A stretch of 5,692 nucleotides of DNA, taken from positions 1-5,692 of the forward strand of contig JAQCBM010000139.1 of NCBI GenBank assembly GCA_027729865.1, written 5' to 3'. Source of the stretch: Actinomycetota bacterium. Lineage in GTDB: Bacteria > Actinomycetota > Actinomycetes > S36-B12. The notes below the pieces were generated by a model that saw only the letters and a program-made list of their open reading frames with translations, had not been told where the DNA came from and searched no databases. This document shows, piece by piece, positions 1-5,342 of this stretch. The stretch's first letter is position 1. Each line of letters begins with the position of its first letter. Both the position numbers and the translations under genes were made by a program.

Positions 1-481
1 CCGACACCGCCTGGCGCTGGCCACCGGAAAGCGTCTCGACAGCCTGGGAGATGTTCTGTACGGTCATGATGCCGAGGTCCTGGAGATGCTCGCCGGCCTC
101 GCGCTTCATCCGCTTCTTGTCGAGTTGGCGAAAGACCTTGCCGAAGAACCCGGGCTTGCGCAGTTCGCGACCGAGATACAGGTTTGCCGAGATATCCAAA
201 GCCGGAGCAACGGCCAGGGTCTGGAACACAGTTTCGACTCCGTGCTCGCGAGCTTCTTGTGTGCTCCGGAACTCCACCTGCTTTCCGTGCACCCACATTT
301 CGCCATCATCGGGTGTATGGGCACCGGCGAAACACTTGATCAAGGTCGACTTGCCGGCACCGTTATCACCGATGACCGCGAGGACTTCTCCAGGGAACAG
401 ATCGAAGTCGGCATGGTTCAGACCGGTAACGCTGCCGAATCGCTTGACGAGGCCGCGTCCCTTGACGATGGGCTCACTCAT
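1..481 (-). CDS. frcA: Sugar ABC transporter ATP-binding protein, FrcA-like (partial, C-terminus off the window)
   Basis: ATPase that powers the sugar importer from the cytoplasmic face of the membrane. Only the first 160 residues are here; the gene runs off the left edge. Reading from the ATG at 481, the frame is open to base 1. It shows GDNGAGKST (Walker A, about residues 38-46), a Q-loop in ETVFQTL (Gln87), and LSGGQRQ (ABC signature, 151-157); Walker B and the H-loop would lie outside. The stretch around YLGRELRKPGFFGKVFR and the start GLVKRFGSVTGL fit the FrcA type, a single-domain ATPase of about 260 residues, rather than the duplicated RbsA/XylG type of about 500, but the missing end prevents a check of length. 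The ATG overlaps the permease stop (ATGA), so translation is probably coupled. Being an ABC ATPase is certain; fructose as the substrate is inferred. Confidence 0.93.
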   Translation of the reverse strand, partial: MSEPIVKGRGLVKRFGSVTGLNHADFDLFPGEVLAVIGDNGAGKSTLIKCFAGAHTPDDGEMWVHGKQVEFRSTQEAREHGVETVFQTLAVAPALDISANLYLGRELRKPGFFGKVFRQLDKKRMKREAGEHLQDLGIMTVQNISQAVETLSGGQRQAVS

Positions 482-1533
482 GCCTTTACCTTCCTGATCC
501 ACTGGTCGATTCCTACGGCGATGATGACGAGGATGCCGATTGCGGTGATGCGGTAGGCCTGATCCACGCCAGCGAGGGACAGGCCCATCTCCACCGCATT
601 GACGATGAGTGCTCCCAGCAGTGATCCGATCACCGCGCCGCGACCGCCGAAGAGGGACGTGCCGCCGATGACGACAGCGGTGATGGTTTGCAGGTTCAGC
701 ATTGGATCGACGTTCGGGCTGGCCGAGCCGACTCGACCGATCGTGATCCATGCGGCGATGCCCATCACCACGCCGGCCACCAGGTAGACGCTGAAGAGCA
801 CGCGCTTGGTGTTGATGCCGGTGAGTTGAGCGGCGACCGGATCATCACCGACGGCGTACACGTGCGTGCCCCACGCCGTGTTCTTGAGCACCCACGCGAA
901 GATCAAATACATCACGAACATGGTTACGACGCCGAGGCTGAAGTTGAACGGACCGACGGGGAAGGACTCGCCCATCAACTTCATCTGTTCGGGCATCTCG
1001 GGGCCTTGGATTGTCCGCGCCTTGAACAAAATCAAGGTCACGCCCATGAACACGCTCCACGTACCCAAGGTGACGATGAAGGGGGGCAGATTGAATCTGA
1101 CTATCAGGAAGCCGTTGATGGCACCTGCGCCAGTAGCAGCCAGGATGCCGAGCAAGATCGCTATCCACGGGTTTTGTCCTGCGATGGGAAGTACGTTTGA
1201 AGCCGTCGTGTAGACGGCGAAGTTCGCCATGAGCATCTGACCGAAGATCATGATCGCGCCTATGGACAGGTCGATGCCGGCGGTCAAGATGATGAGTGTT
1301 TGGGCAATTGCCAACGTTCCGACGATCACGGTCTGCTGGATCATCAAGGAGACCGTGGAAGGCAGCAAGAAGCGCTCGTTGATGAGGCCGAAAACGATGA
1401 CGACGAACAGCAACACGAGCAGTGAACTCAGCCAGGGATAGCGGTGCAGTGTCATCTGCAGGCGCTGGATTGGCGTCCGCGTGACGGCGAATTCCTCGTC
1501 GAGGTTGTAATCCGAAGTGGCTGGTGCGCTCAC
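478..1533 (-). CDS. frcC: Sugar ABC transporter permease, FrcC/RbsC-like (BPD_transp_2 family)
   Basis: Membrane channel subunit of the importer, 351 residues, a usual length for this family. After a polar N-terminus (about 1-33) it is almost entirely hydrophobic helices. The family hallmark ILTAGIDLSIGAIM lies near residues 82-95 and VVIGGTSLFGGRGAVIGSLLGAL near 287-309; the latter region is the conserved cytoplasmic loop thought to contact the ATPase. I chose the GTG at 1533 because GGAGG (1541-1545 on this strand) sits 7 nt upstream. An ATG at 1599 in the same frame would add 22 polar residues and has no comparable ribosome site. The stop overlaps the ATG of the ATPase gene by four bases. 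The binding-protein gene ends 197 nt upstream, with a strong hairpin between. Family and role are secure; the exact sugar is not. Confidence 0.93.
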   Translation of the reverse strand: MSAPATSDYNLDEEFAVTRTPIQRLQMTLHRYPWLSSLLVLLFVVIVFGLINERFLLPSTVSLMIQQTVIVGTLAIAQTLIILTAGIDLSIGAIMIFGQMLMANFAVYTTASNVLPIAGQNPWIAILLGILAATGAGAINGFLIVRFNLPPFIVTLGTWSVFMGVTLILFKARTIQGPEMPEQMKLMGESFPVGPFNFSLGVVTMFVMYLIFAWVLKNTAWGTHVYAVGDDPVAAQLTGINTKRVLFSVYLVAGVVMGIAAWITIGRVGSASPNVDPMLNLQTITAVVIGGTSLFGGRGAVIGSLLGALIVNAVEMGLSLAGVDQAYRITAIGILVIIAVGIDQWIRKVKA

Positions 1534-1540
1534 CAGGGGG

Positions 1541-1545
1541 CCTCC
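1541..1545 (-). promoter_or_regulatory. Ribosome binding site deciding the permease start
   Basis: GGAGG on the minus strand, 7 nt before GTG at 1533. It falls inside the longer open frame that begins at 1599, which is the reason for preferring the shorter protein. Confidence 0.8.
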
Positions 1546-1667
1546 ATTGTCGATGTTGGCGTAACTGCTCGTTCGTTGGCATTCACGCAGGCCGGTCAAG
1601 CGGTTTTAGGGAGTGTAGGGGGGTTTCGGTGGTTCCGCCCGGGGTTTTGTGGACGTCCGATGTGCAA

Positions 1668-1700
1668 CCGGGGGCAGCAGCGTGACGCTGCTGCCCCCGG
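1668..1700 (-). terminator. Perfect 15-bp intergenic hairpin between binding protein and permease genes
   Basis: The arms CCGGGGGCAGCAGCG (1668-1682) and CGCTGCTGCCCCCGG (1686-1700) pair without a mismatch around a 3-nt loop. On the minus strand the hairpin begins about 30 nt after the binding-protein stop codon and is followed by TTGCACATCGG, so there is no U-tract. It is therefore more likely a partial terminator or an mRNA 3'-end stabiliser than a full intrinsic terminator. In importer operons such structures commonly leave binding-protein mRNA more abundant than permease mRNA. No other gene lies in the 1534-1730 gap, and I see no convincing second promoter for the permease. Confidence 0.75.
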
Positions 1701-1730
1701 CGCTTAACGTGCTTTTGACACGCTCAGGGT

Positions 1731-2900
1731 TTAGCCCCAGGCGTTGTCGATGCAGTACTGCGCGGACTCCTGCGGAGCGGAGGTCACGGTGTCCATCGGA
1801 TCATCCGTGCACAGCACCACGCCGGTGTCGAAGAACTCACCGTTAGCCGAGGTGTTCTCCGGCGGCGCACCACCGTCGGCGATCGTCTTGATCGCCTCGA
1901 CACCCAGCTTGGCCATCAGCAGCGGGTACTGCTGCGAGGTGGCCTGGATGGTTCCAGCCTTAACGGCCTCAACGCCTGCGAGACCGCCGTCAACCGACAC
2001 CATGATGACGTCCTCACCGACGGTCTTGCCGGCTGCCTCGAGGGCAACGGCAGCACCGAACGCGGTGGGCTCATTGATGGTGTAGACGACGTTGATGTCG
2101 GGGTTAGCTGCAAGGCAGTTCTCCATGCCCTTGCGGCCACCCTCCTCGTTGGCGCCAGTGGCCTCGAGGCATGCGATCTCGTACTCGCCACCGGCACCGG
2201 TGGTGTAGGAGCCGCTCTTGGCCGGGCTCAGCATGTCCTCGAGCGTGGGCACGTCGATGCCCATGCCGATGAGGAAGCCGTTGGCGCGGCAGTAGTCAAC
2301 CGAGACAACGCGATCGTCGAAGATCACGAGCTCTGCGATGACAGCCTTCTCACCGTTGAGCTTGCCTGCGGCCCACTCACCGATGGCCTGACCAGCCAGG
2401 CAGTTGTCGGTTGCGAAGGTGATGTCCACGACGTCCGGCGGATCGGTCGGGGTGTCCAGCGCGATGACGTACAGACCAGCGTCGCGGGCACGGCTGATGG
2501 CGTCGTTCACGTTGACGGACATCGGGGTGATCAGGATGCCGGCCTGGCCCTGAGCAATGGCGTTCTCGATCAGGTCGATCTGACCCTGGTCGTCGCCTTC
2601 GGACTGGCCCGAGCCGATGGTCAGGTCGACGCCGTTCTCTTCGGCTGCCTCCTGCGCACCTTGCTGCATTGCAACGAAGAACGGGTTGGTGGAGTCCTTG
2701 GTGATCAAGGAGACCGCAACCGTGCCGCCAGCGGCTTCTTCAGTTGCTTCTTCGGTCGTCTCTTCGGTGGCTGTGTCTTCAGCCGCCGAGTCGCCGCTGC
2801 TGGAGTCGTCAGACCCACCGCAGGCGGCCAGAACAACGGAAAGGGCACCGGCCGCCGCAACGACGGTGAATGCCTTTCCGCGCCGTGAGCGCTTGAACAT
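1731..2900 (-). CDS. frcB: Sugar ABC transporter substrate-binding lipoprotein, FrcB-like
   Basis: Extracytoplasmic lipoprotein that captures the sugar and delivers it to the permease; 389 residues. Residues 1-26 are a signal peptide (basic KRSRRGK, hydrophobic core) ending in a lipobox LAAC with the lipidated Cys27. Residues 28-60 are an acidic Ser/Thr/Glu linker. The type-1 periplasmic binding fold (Peripla_BP_4 type) begins at about 61 with VSLITKDSTNPFF. Other family landmarks are GILITP (121-126), VIALDTP (145-151, Asp149 a candidate sugar contact), FATDN (162-166), INEPTA (275-280), VSVDGG (301-306) and TSQQYPLLMA (321-330). The last four and ANEEGGRKGMEN closely match FrcB as I remember it, hence the symbol; ribose or another sugar remains possible. 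The ATG at 2900 has GAAGGG 7 nt upstream. It is the first gene of the operon, divergent from the LacI-type gene. Six cysteines besides Cys27 are unusual. Confidence 0.93.
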   Translation of the reverse strand: MFKRSRRGKAFTVVAAAGALSVVLAACGGSDDSSSGDSAAEDTATEETTEEATEEAAGGTVAVSLITKDSTNPFFVAMQQGAQEAAEENGVDLTIGSGQSEGDDQGQIDLIENAIAQGQAGILITPMSVNVNDAISRARDAGLYVIALDTPTDPPDVVDITFATDNCLAGQAIGEWAAGKLNGEKAVIAELVIFDDRVVSVDYCRANGFLIGMGIDVPTLEDMLSPAKSGSYTTGAGGEYEIACLEATGANEEGGRKGMENCLAANPDINVVYTINEPTAFGAAVALEAAGKTVGEDVIMVSVDGGLAGVEAVKAGTIQATSQQYPLLMAKLGVEAIKTIADGGAPPENTSANGEFFDTGVVLCTDDPMDTVTSAPQESAQYCIDNAWG

Positions 2901-2907
2901 ATGTTTT

Positions 2908-2913
2908 CCCTTC
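2908..2913 (-). promoter_or_regulatory. Ribosome binding site of the binding-protein gene
   Basis: GAAGGG on the minus strand, 7 nt before the ATG at 2900. It supports this start, as does the signal peptide that begins there. Confidence 0.7.
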
Positions 2914-2934
2914 GAGGGGTTGATAGTGCAGTCA

Positions 2935-2950
2935 TCGGCCGGAGGGCCGA
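2935..2950 (-). promoter_or_regulatory. Small leader inverted repeat upstream of the binding-protein gene
   Basis: TCGGCC and GGCCGA (2935-2940 and 2945-2950) form a perfect 6-bp stem with a 4-nt loop, 34 nt before the start codon and outside the ribosome binding site. If transcription begins further upstream, it would be a 5'-leader hairpin, possibly stabilising. Chance occurrence in GC-rich DNA is quite possible. Confidence 0.35.
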
Positions 2951-3009
2951 GTGTTACTAGTGCCTTTCTACGGTGCCTGGGGCCGGGACGCTAGTCCTGG
3001 CGCGCTACT

Positions 3010-3027
3010 CGTTACGTAACCGTTACG
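3010..3027. promoter_or_regulatory. GTTAC/GTAAC repeat cluster, candidate binding site of a second regulator
   Basis: A perfect 10-bp palindrome GTTACGTAAC (3011-3020) is followed after one base by another GTTAC (3022-3026). The three pentamers alternate in orientation, and CGTTACG recurs at an 11-bp offset (3010 and 3021), about one helical turn. This differs from the LacI-type palindrome nearby and lies within the control region upstream of the importer. I do not recognise the protein that would bind it. Confidence 0.4.
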
Positions 3028-3056
3028 GCTTTGCTGCGGATTCGCTGCGGGCGGGG

Positions 3057-3084
3057 TCTTTACTGCCGCCCTAAATCCTGACAA
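3057..3084 (-). promoter_or_regulatory. Possible importer promoter overlapping the upstream operator
   Basis: On the minus strand TTGTCA (3084-3079), inside operator O1, could be a -35 element. It is followed after 16 bp by TAAAGA (3062-3057), a poor -10 match. This would start transcription near 3050 with a leader of about 150 nt, and a repressor on O1 would block it. The call rests mainly on the position of the operator. I found no clear promoter for the divergent regulator gene. Confidence 0.25.
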
Positions 3085-3093
3085 CGTTGTCTG
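3079..3093. promoter_or_regulatory. Operator O1, LacI-family type palindrome
   Basis: TGACAACGTTGTCTG contains the perfect 12-bp palindrome GACAACGTTGTC (3080-3091) with a central CG, the form expected for LacI-family operators whose hinge helix inserts at a central CpG. The identical 15-mer recurs at 3182-3196. It lies in the divergent spacer next to a LacI-family gene, so that protein is the probable ligand. Confidence 0.8.
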
Positions 3094-3176
3094 CTGTGCG
3101 AGTCGTCGGCACGGGGGATCAATGCCCGAACATGACCGGAAATTGACCGAATTGCCCCTGTGCGGGGAAAGGAAGT

Positions 3177-3184
3177 GGAGGTGA
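3177..3184 (+). promoter_or_regulatory. Strong ribosome binding site pointing to a TTG start for the LacI-type gene
   Basis: GGAGGTGA is an eight-base match to the 16S anti-Shine-Dalgarno sequence, ending 5 nt before TTG at 3190. It decides between several in-frame starts: GTG at 3160, which has no ribosome site; GTG at 3175; GTG at 3181, with a weaker AAAGGA upstream; and ATG at 3244, which has none. Confidence 0.65.
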
Positions 3185-3196
3185 CAACGTTGTCTG
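3182..3196. promoter_or_regulatory. Operator O2, second copy, covering the regulator's start codon
   Basis: This is an exact copy of the O1 15-mer, with palindrome GACAACGTTGTC at 3183-3194. It overlaps the end of the Shine-Dalgarno site and contains the probable TTG start (3190-3192) of the LacI-type gene. A repressor bound here would act as a roadblock within the transcribed region. It suggests autoregulation and, with O1 103 bp away, a possible loop. Confidence 0.8.
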
Positions 3197-4266
3197 AAGT
3201 GACGTCGTCAACAGTCCCTTCAGTGCCCCGTCGTCGCTCTACGATGCGGGACGTTGCGGCCGTCGCAGGGGTGAGCCTGAAAACGGTTTCACGGGTGATC
3301 AACCGCGAATCCGGAGTCTCACCGGACTTGATCGCACGGGTTCAGCAGGCGGCAGATCAACTCGACTATCGCCCGGACTTCACCGCCAGCAACCTCAGAA
3401 GGGCGGACAGGCGCACCTCCACCGTAGGCCTCATGGTCGAAGACGTTGCCAACGAGTTCTCGGCCGCCGTCCATGCGGGAGTCGAGGAGGCAGCCCGCGG
3501 TCGCAGCATGGCGGTCCTGACGGCGAGCATCGCCGGGGATCCGGTGCGTGAGCGCGACGTGGTGCGAGCGTTCTCCTCCAGGCGCGTGGATGGTCTGGTG
3601 GTGGTGCCCTCGGGAGGGGATCAAAGCGCGCTGTGGAGTGAACGCAATGTCGGTGTGCCTGTGGTCTTCGTCGATCGTGCACCTCGGGGAGTGAGCGCCG
3701 ATTGCGTCTTGACCAACAACCGTGAGGGCACGTCCGAAGGTGTTCGTCACCTACTCGATGTTGGGCACCGCGACATCGCGTTCCTCGGCGGCGTCTCGCG
3801 ACTGGACACCGCCCAAGAGCGTTATGAGGGATTTCTTGATGCGATGTCGGGGGCTGGCCTAGCGGTGCGCCCGGAGTGGGTGCACCGCGACGTTCGTAAC
3901 CCCGACGATGCAACCGATGTCATGCGCCGTGTTCTGGCCGGTGATCATCGGCCAACCGCGGTCTTCGCCGCCCAGAACCAAATCGCAATGGGTGTCTTTC
4001 GCGCGATGCGCGAAGCCGATGTGCACCATCGCGTCGCGCTCGTGGGTTACGACGACTTCGCATTGGCGGACATGCTCGACCCGTCGGTCACGGTGATCGC
4101 CCAGGATCCGCGGGCTATCGGGTTCCGGGCCGCCGAACTTCTATTCGAACGAATGGCCGGGGACGACTCCGATGTTGCCGGCGTCGAACGGGAGCCGCGC
4201 ATTCACGTCGTGCCATCGCACCTGATCGTGCGAGTGTCGAGCCTCATCCCCCCTCCCCCTTCCTAA
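3190..4266 (+). CDS. LacI-family transcriptional regulator
   Basis: Sugar-responsive DNA-binding regulator, 358 residues from the TTG at 3190; a GTG at 3181 or 3160 would add 3 or 10 residues. An N-terminal tail (1-18) precedes the LacI helix-turn-helix, TMRDVAAVAGVSLKTVSRVIN (about 18-38), with Leu30 and Lys31 at the positions that read operator bases in LacI. The hinge YRPDFTASNLRR (60-71) has the Leu expected to intercalate at the central CG. Residues from about 78 form the periplasmic-binding-like sensor domain (VGLMVED, DGLVVVPSGG, VPVVFVDRAP, DIAFLGG, RYEGFLDAM, VALVGYDDFALADML), ending in a Pro-rich tail. It is divergent from the importer operon, and two palindromes flank or overlap its start, so local repression relieved by the imported sugar is likely. 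The effector is not identifiable from sequence alone. Confidence 0.93.
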   Translation: MSEVTSSTVPSVPRRRSTMRDVAAVAGVSLKTVSRVINRESGVSPDLIARVQQAADQLDYRPDFTASNLRRADRRTSTVGLMVEDVANEFSAAVHAGVEEAARGRSMAVLTASIAGDPVRERDVVRAFSSRRVDGLVVVPSGGDQSALWSERNVGVPVVFVDRAPRGVSADCVLTNNREGTSEGVRHLLDVGHRDIAFLGGVSRLDTAQERYEGFLDAMSGAGLAVRPEWVHRDVRNPDDATDVMRRVLAGDHRPTAVFAAQNQIAMGVFRAMREADVHHRVALVGYDDFALADMLDPSVTVIAQDPRAIGFRAAELLFERMAGDDSDVAGVEREPRIHVVPSHLIVRVSSLIPPPPS

Positions 4267-4347
4267 CGCCGAAAGGGCAGTTTCCGAACGCCGAAAGGGC
4301 AGTCCAGGCACATCGAACGGGCAGTGGGCGAATATCGAAAGGGTCAG
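4259..4347. repeat. Four degenerate 22-bp tandem repeats filling a convergent intergenic gap
   Basis: Units are at 4259-4280, 4281-4302, 4303-4324 and 4325-4347. The first two agree at 20 of 22 positions and share AACGCCGAAAGGGCAG; the third matches unit 2 at 14 of 22; the fourth at 16 of 22 with one inserted T. The common core is CGAAAGGGCAG. Unit 1 contains the stop codon of the LacI-type gene, and unit 4 contains the stop of the EamA gene. There is no clear hairpin plus U-tract, so a terminator role is not shown. The 22-bp spacing, about two helical turns, would place every unit on one face of the DNA. Confidence 0.85.
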
Positions 4348-5342
4348 GTCTGTTCTTCGGGAACAGGGAACTCCCCGGTGGTCACCTGTTGGGGTCGAGA
4401 CGTCTCAGCAACGATGATGCCGGCGACGACGATCAGTCCGCCGATACCTTGAATGGGCGTGAGCATCTCGCCGAGGAAAGCCATCGCCAATATTGCTGCC
4501 CACACCGGCTCGGTGGTTCCGATGATTCCGGCTCGCGCGGCACCGAGACGACGCAGTGAGCCGAGAACCAGGAGGAATGGTGTAACAGTTCCGAGGGCAA
4601 CGCCGAGGGTCATGATCAACCACACCGGAATGCCGGGCCACCCGTCGACCATGGGTGCAGCAGTGCGACCGAGGACTTCGTACGGGAAGCTCGTCCATGG
4701 CGCGATGATCGACCAGGTGATGGTGGAAAAGATGAATCCCCACATCGTCAGCGACAGCGCATCACGATGGCTTTGACCAGACTCGCCAAGAATCCAGTAC
4801 AACGCCAGGGCGAATGCGAGCAGCAACCCCGCAGCCACACCGACGGCATCAAGTGTTGCCCCTAGCCATGCCTGCGACATCAAAGCCAAACCCAGCAAGG
4901 TCAAGGCGATTGCGAGCCAGATTCGATCGCGCACGGGTTGCTTGCGAAAGAACTTGACGTACAGCGCCACCACGATCGGCGCCAAGAATGCAAGCAGCGT
5001 TCCGATGCCAACCGGCAGCCTTGAGATGGTGAAGAAGTACAGGAACTGCACCAGCGTGAAAGCGATCACGCCGTAAGCGATGAGGAACGGGATCTCGCGC
5101 TTAGTCACACGGAATGCACGCGGGCGCACGATCAAGACCACTATGACCAACAACACCATCGATCCGGCGTTGCGGAGTTCGGTCAAGCGAAGTGGTGACA
5201 GTCCGACCTCAATTGCAGACTTCGCCAGCACTCCATTCACCGCGAACAAGAACGCCGCGATGAGATACATCACCACACCCACGGTTTGTGGGTTGCGGGG
5301 CTTGGCTGGGTTTGAGGGGACTAGCCGGTCTGCAATTGCCAT
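4344..5342 (-). CDS. EamA/DMT-superfamily transporter
   Basis: Inner-membrane permease of the drug/metabolite transporter superfamily, 332 residues, with two tandem EamA repeats and about ten membrane helices. The first repeat (about 25-155) begins MYLIAAFLFAVNGVLAKSAI and has the RLTELRN loop; the second (about 165-313) ends with GTTEPVWAAILAMAFLGEML and QGIGGLIVVAGIIVAE, the usual C-terminal signature. Members export or import amino acids, nucleotide-sugars or other small metabolites; the substrate cannot be read from sequence. The ATG at 5342 lies inside the end of the ROK-family gene (22-nt overlap) and has no clear Shine-Dalgarno site, so it may depend on translational coupling; a later start near residue 25 (GTG/ATG cluster) is possible. 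It converges on the LacI-type gene across the tandem repeats. Confidence 0.9.
   Translation of the reverse strand: MAIADRLVPSNPAKPRNPQTVGVVMYLIAAFLFAVNGVLAKSAIEVGLSPLRLTELRNAGSMVLLVIVVLIVRPRAFRVTKREIPFLIAYGVIAFTLVQFLYFFTISRLPVGIGTLLAFLAPIVVALYVKFFRKQPVRDRIWLAIALTLLGLALMSQAWLGATLDAVGVAAGLLLAFALALYWILGESGQSHRDALSLTMWGFIFSTITWSIIAPWTSFPYEVLGRTAAPMVDGWPGIPVWLIMTLGVALGTVTPFLLVLGSLRRLGAARAGIIGTTEPVWAAILAMAFLGEMLTPIQGIGGLIVVAGIIVAETSRPQQVTTGEFPVPEEQT

Noticed and set aside
86..556. A 156-codon plus-strand open frame across the ATPase gene
   Set aside because: The opposite strand encodes Walker A, Q-loop and LSGGQ in an uninterrupted frame; the plus-strand product resembles nothing and has no ribosome site.
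845..1582. A 245-codon minus-strand open frame overlapping the permease gene
   Set aside because: It lies in another frame of the permease, its product is rich in Arg/His/Pro/Asp with no recognisable fold, and the permease frame carries clear family motifs. It is a GC-rich shadow.
1534..1599. N-terminal extension of the permease to ATG 1599
   Set aside because: The added 22 residues are polar and unlike the family, and a strong GGAGG site within this stretch marks GTG 1533 as the start.
2617..2994. A plus-strand open frame opposite the signal peptide and linker of the binding protein
   Set aside because: Its Ser/Ala/Val-rich composition is the mirror of the Glu/Thr/Ala linker codons on the other strand.
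3143..3171. TTGACC as a -35 element for the LacI-type gene
   Set aside because: At 17-bp spacing the bases are GAAAGG, not a -10 element, and the site would place the transcription start at or beyond the ribosome binding site.
3160..3189. Upstream GTG starts at 3160, 3175 or 3181 for the LacI-type gene
   Set aside because: Only TTG at 3190 has an eight-base Shine-Dalgarno match at good spacing. GTG at 3181 remains a less likely alternative and would change only three residues.
4259..4347. CRISPR array
   Set aside because: The units are contiguous 22-mers without spacers, and no cas gene is nearby.
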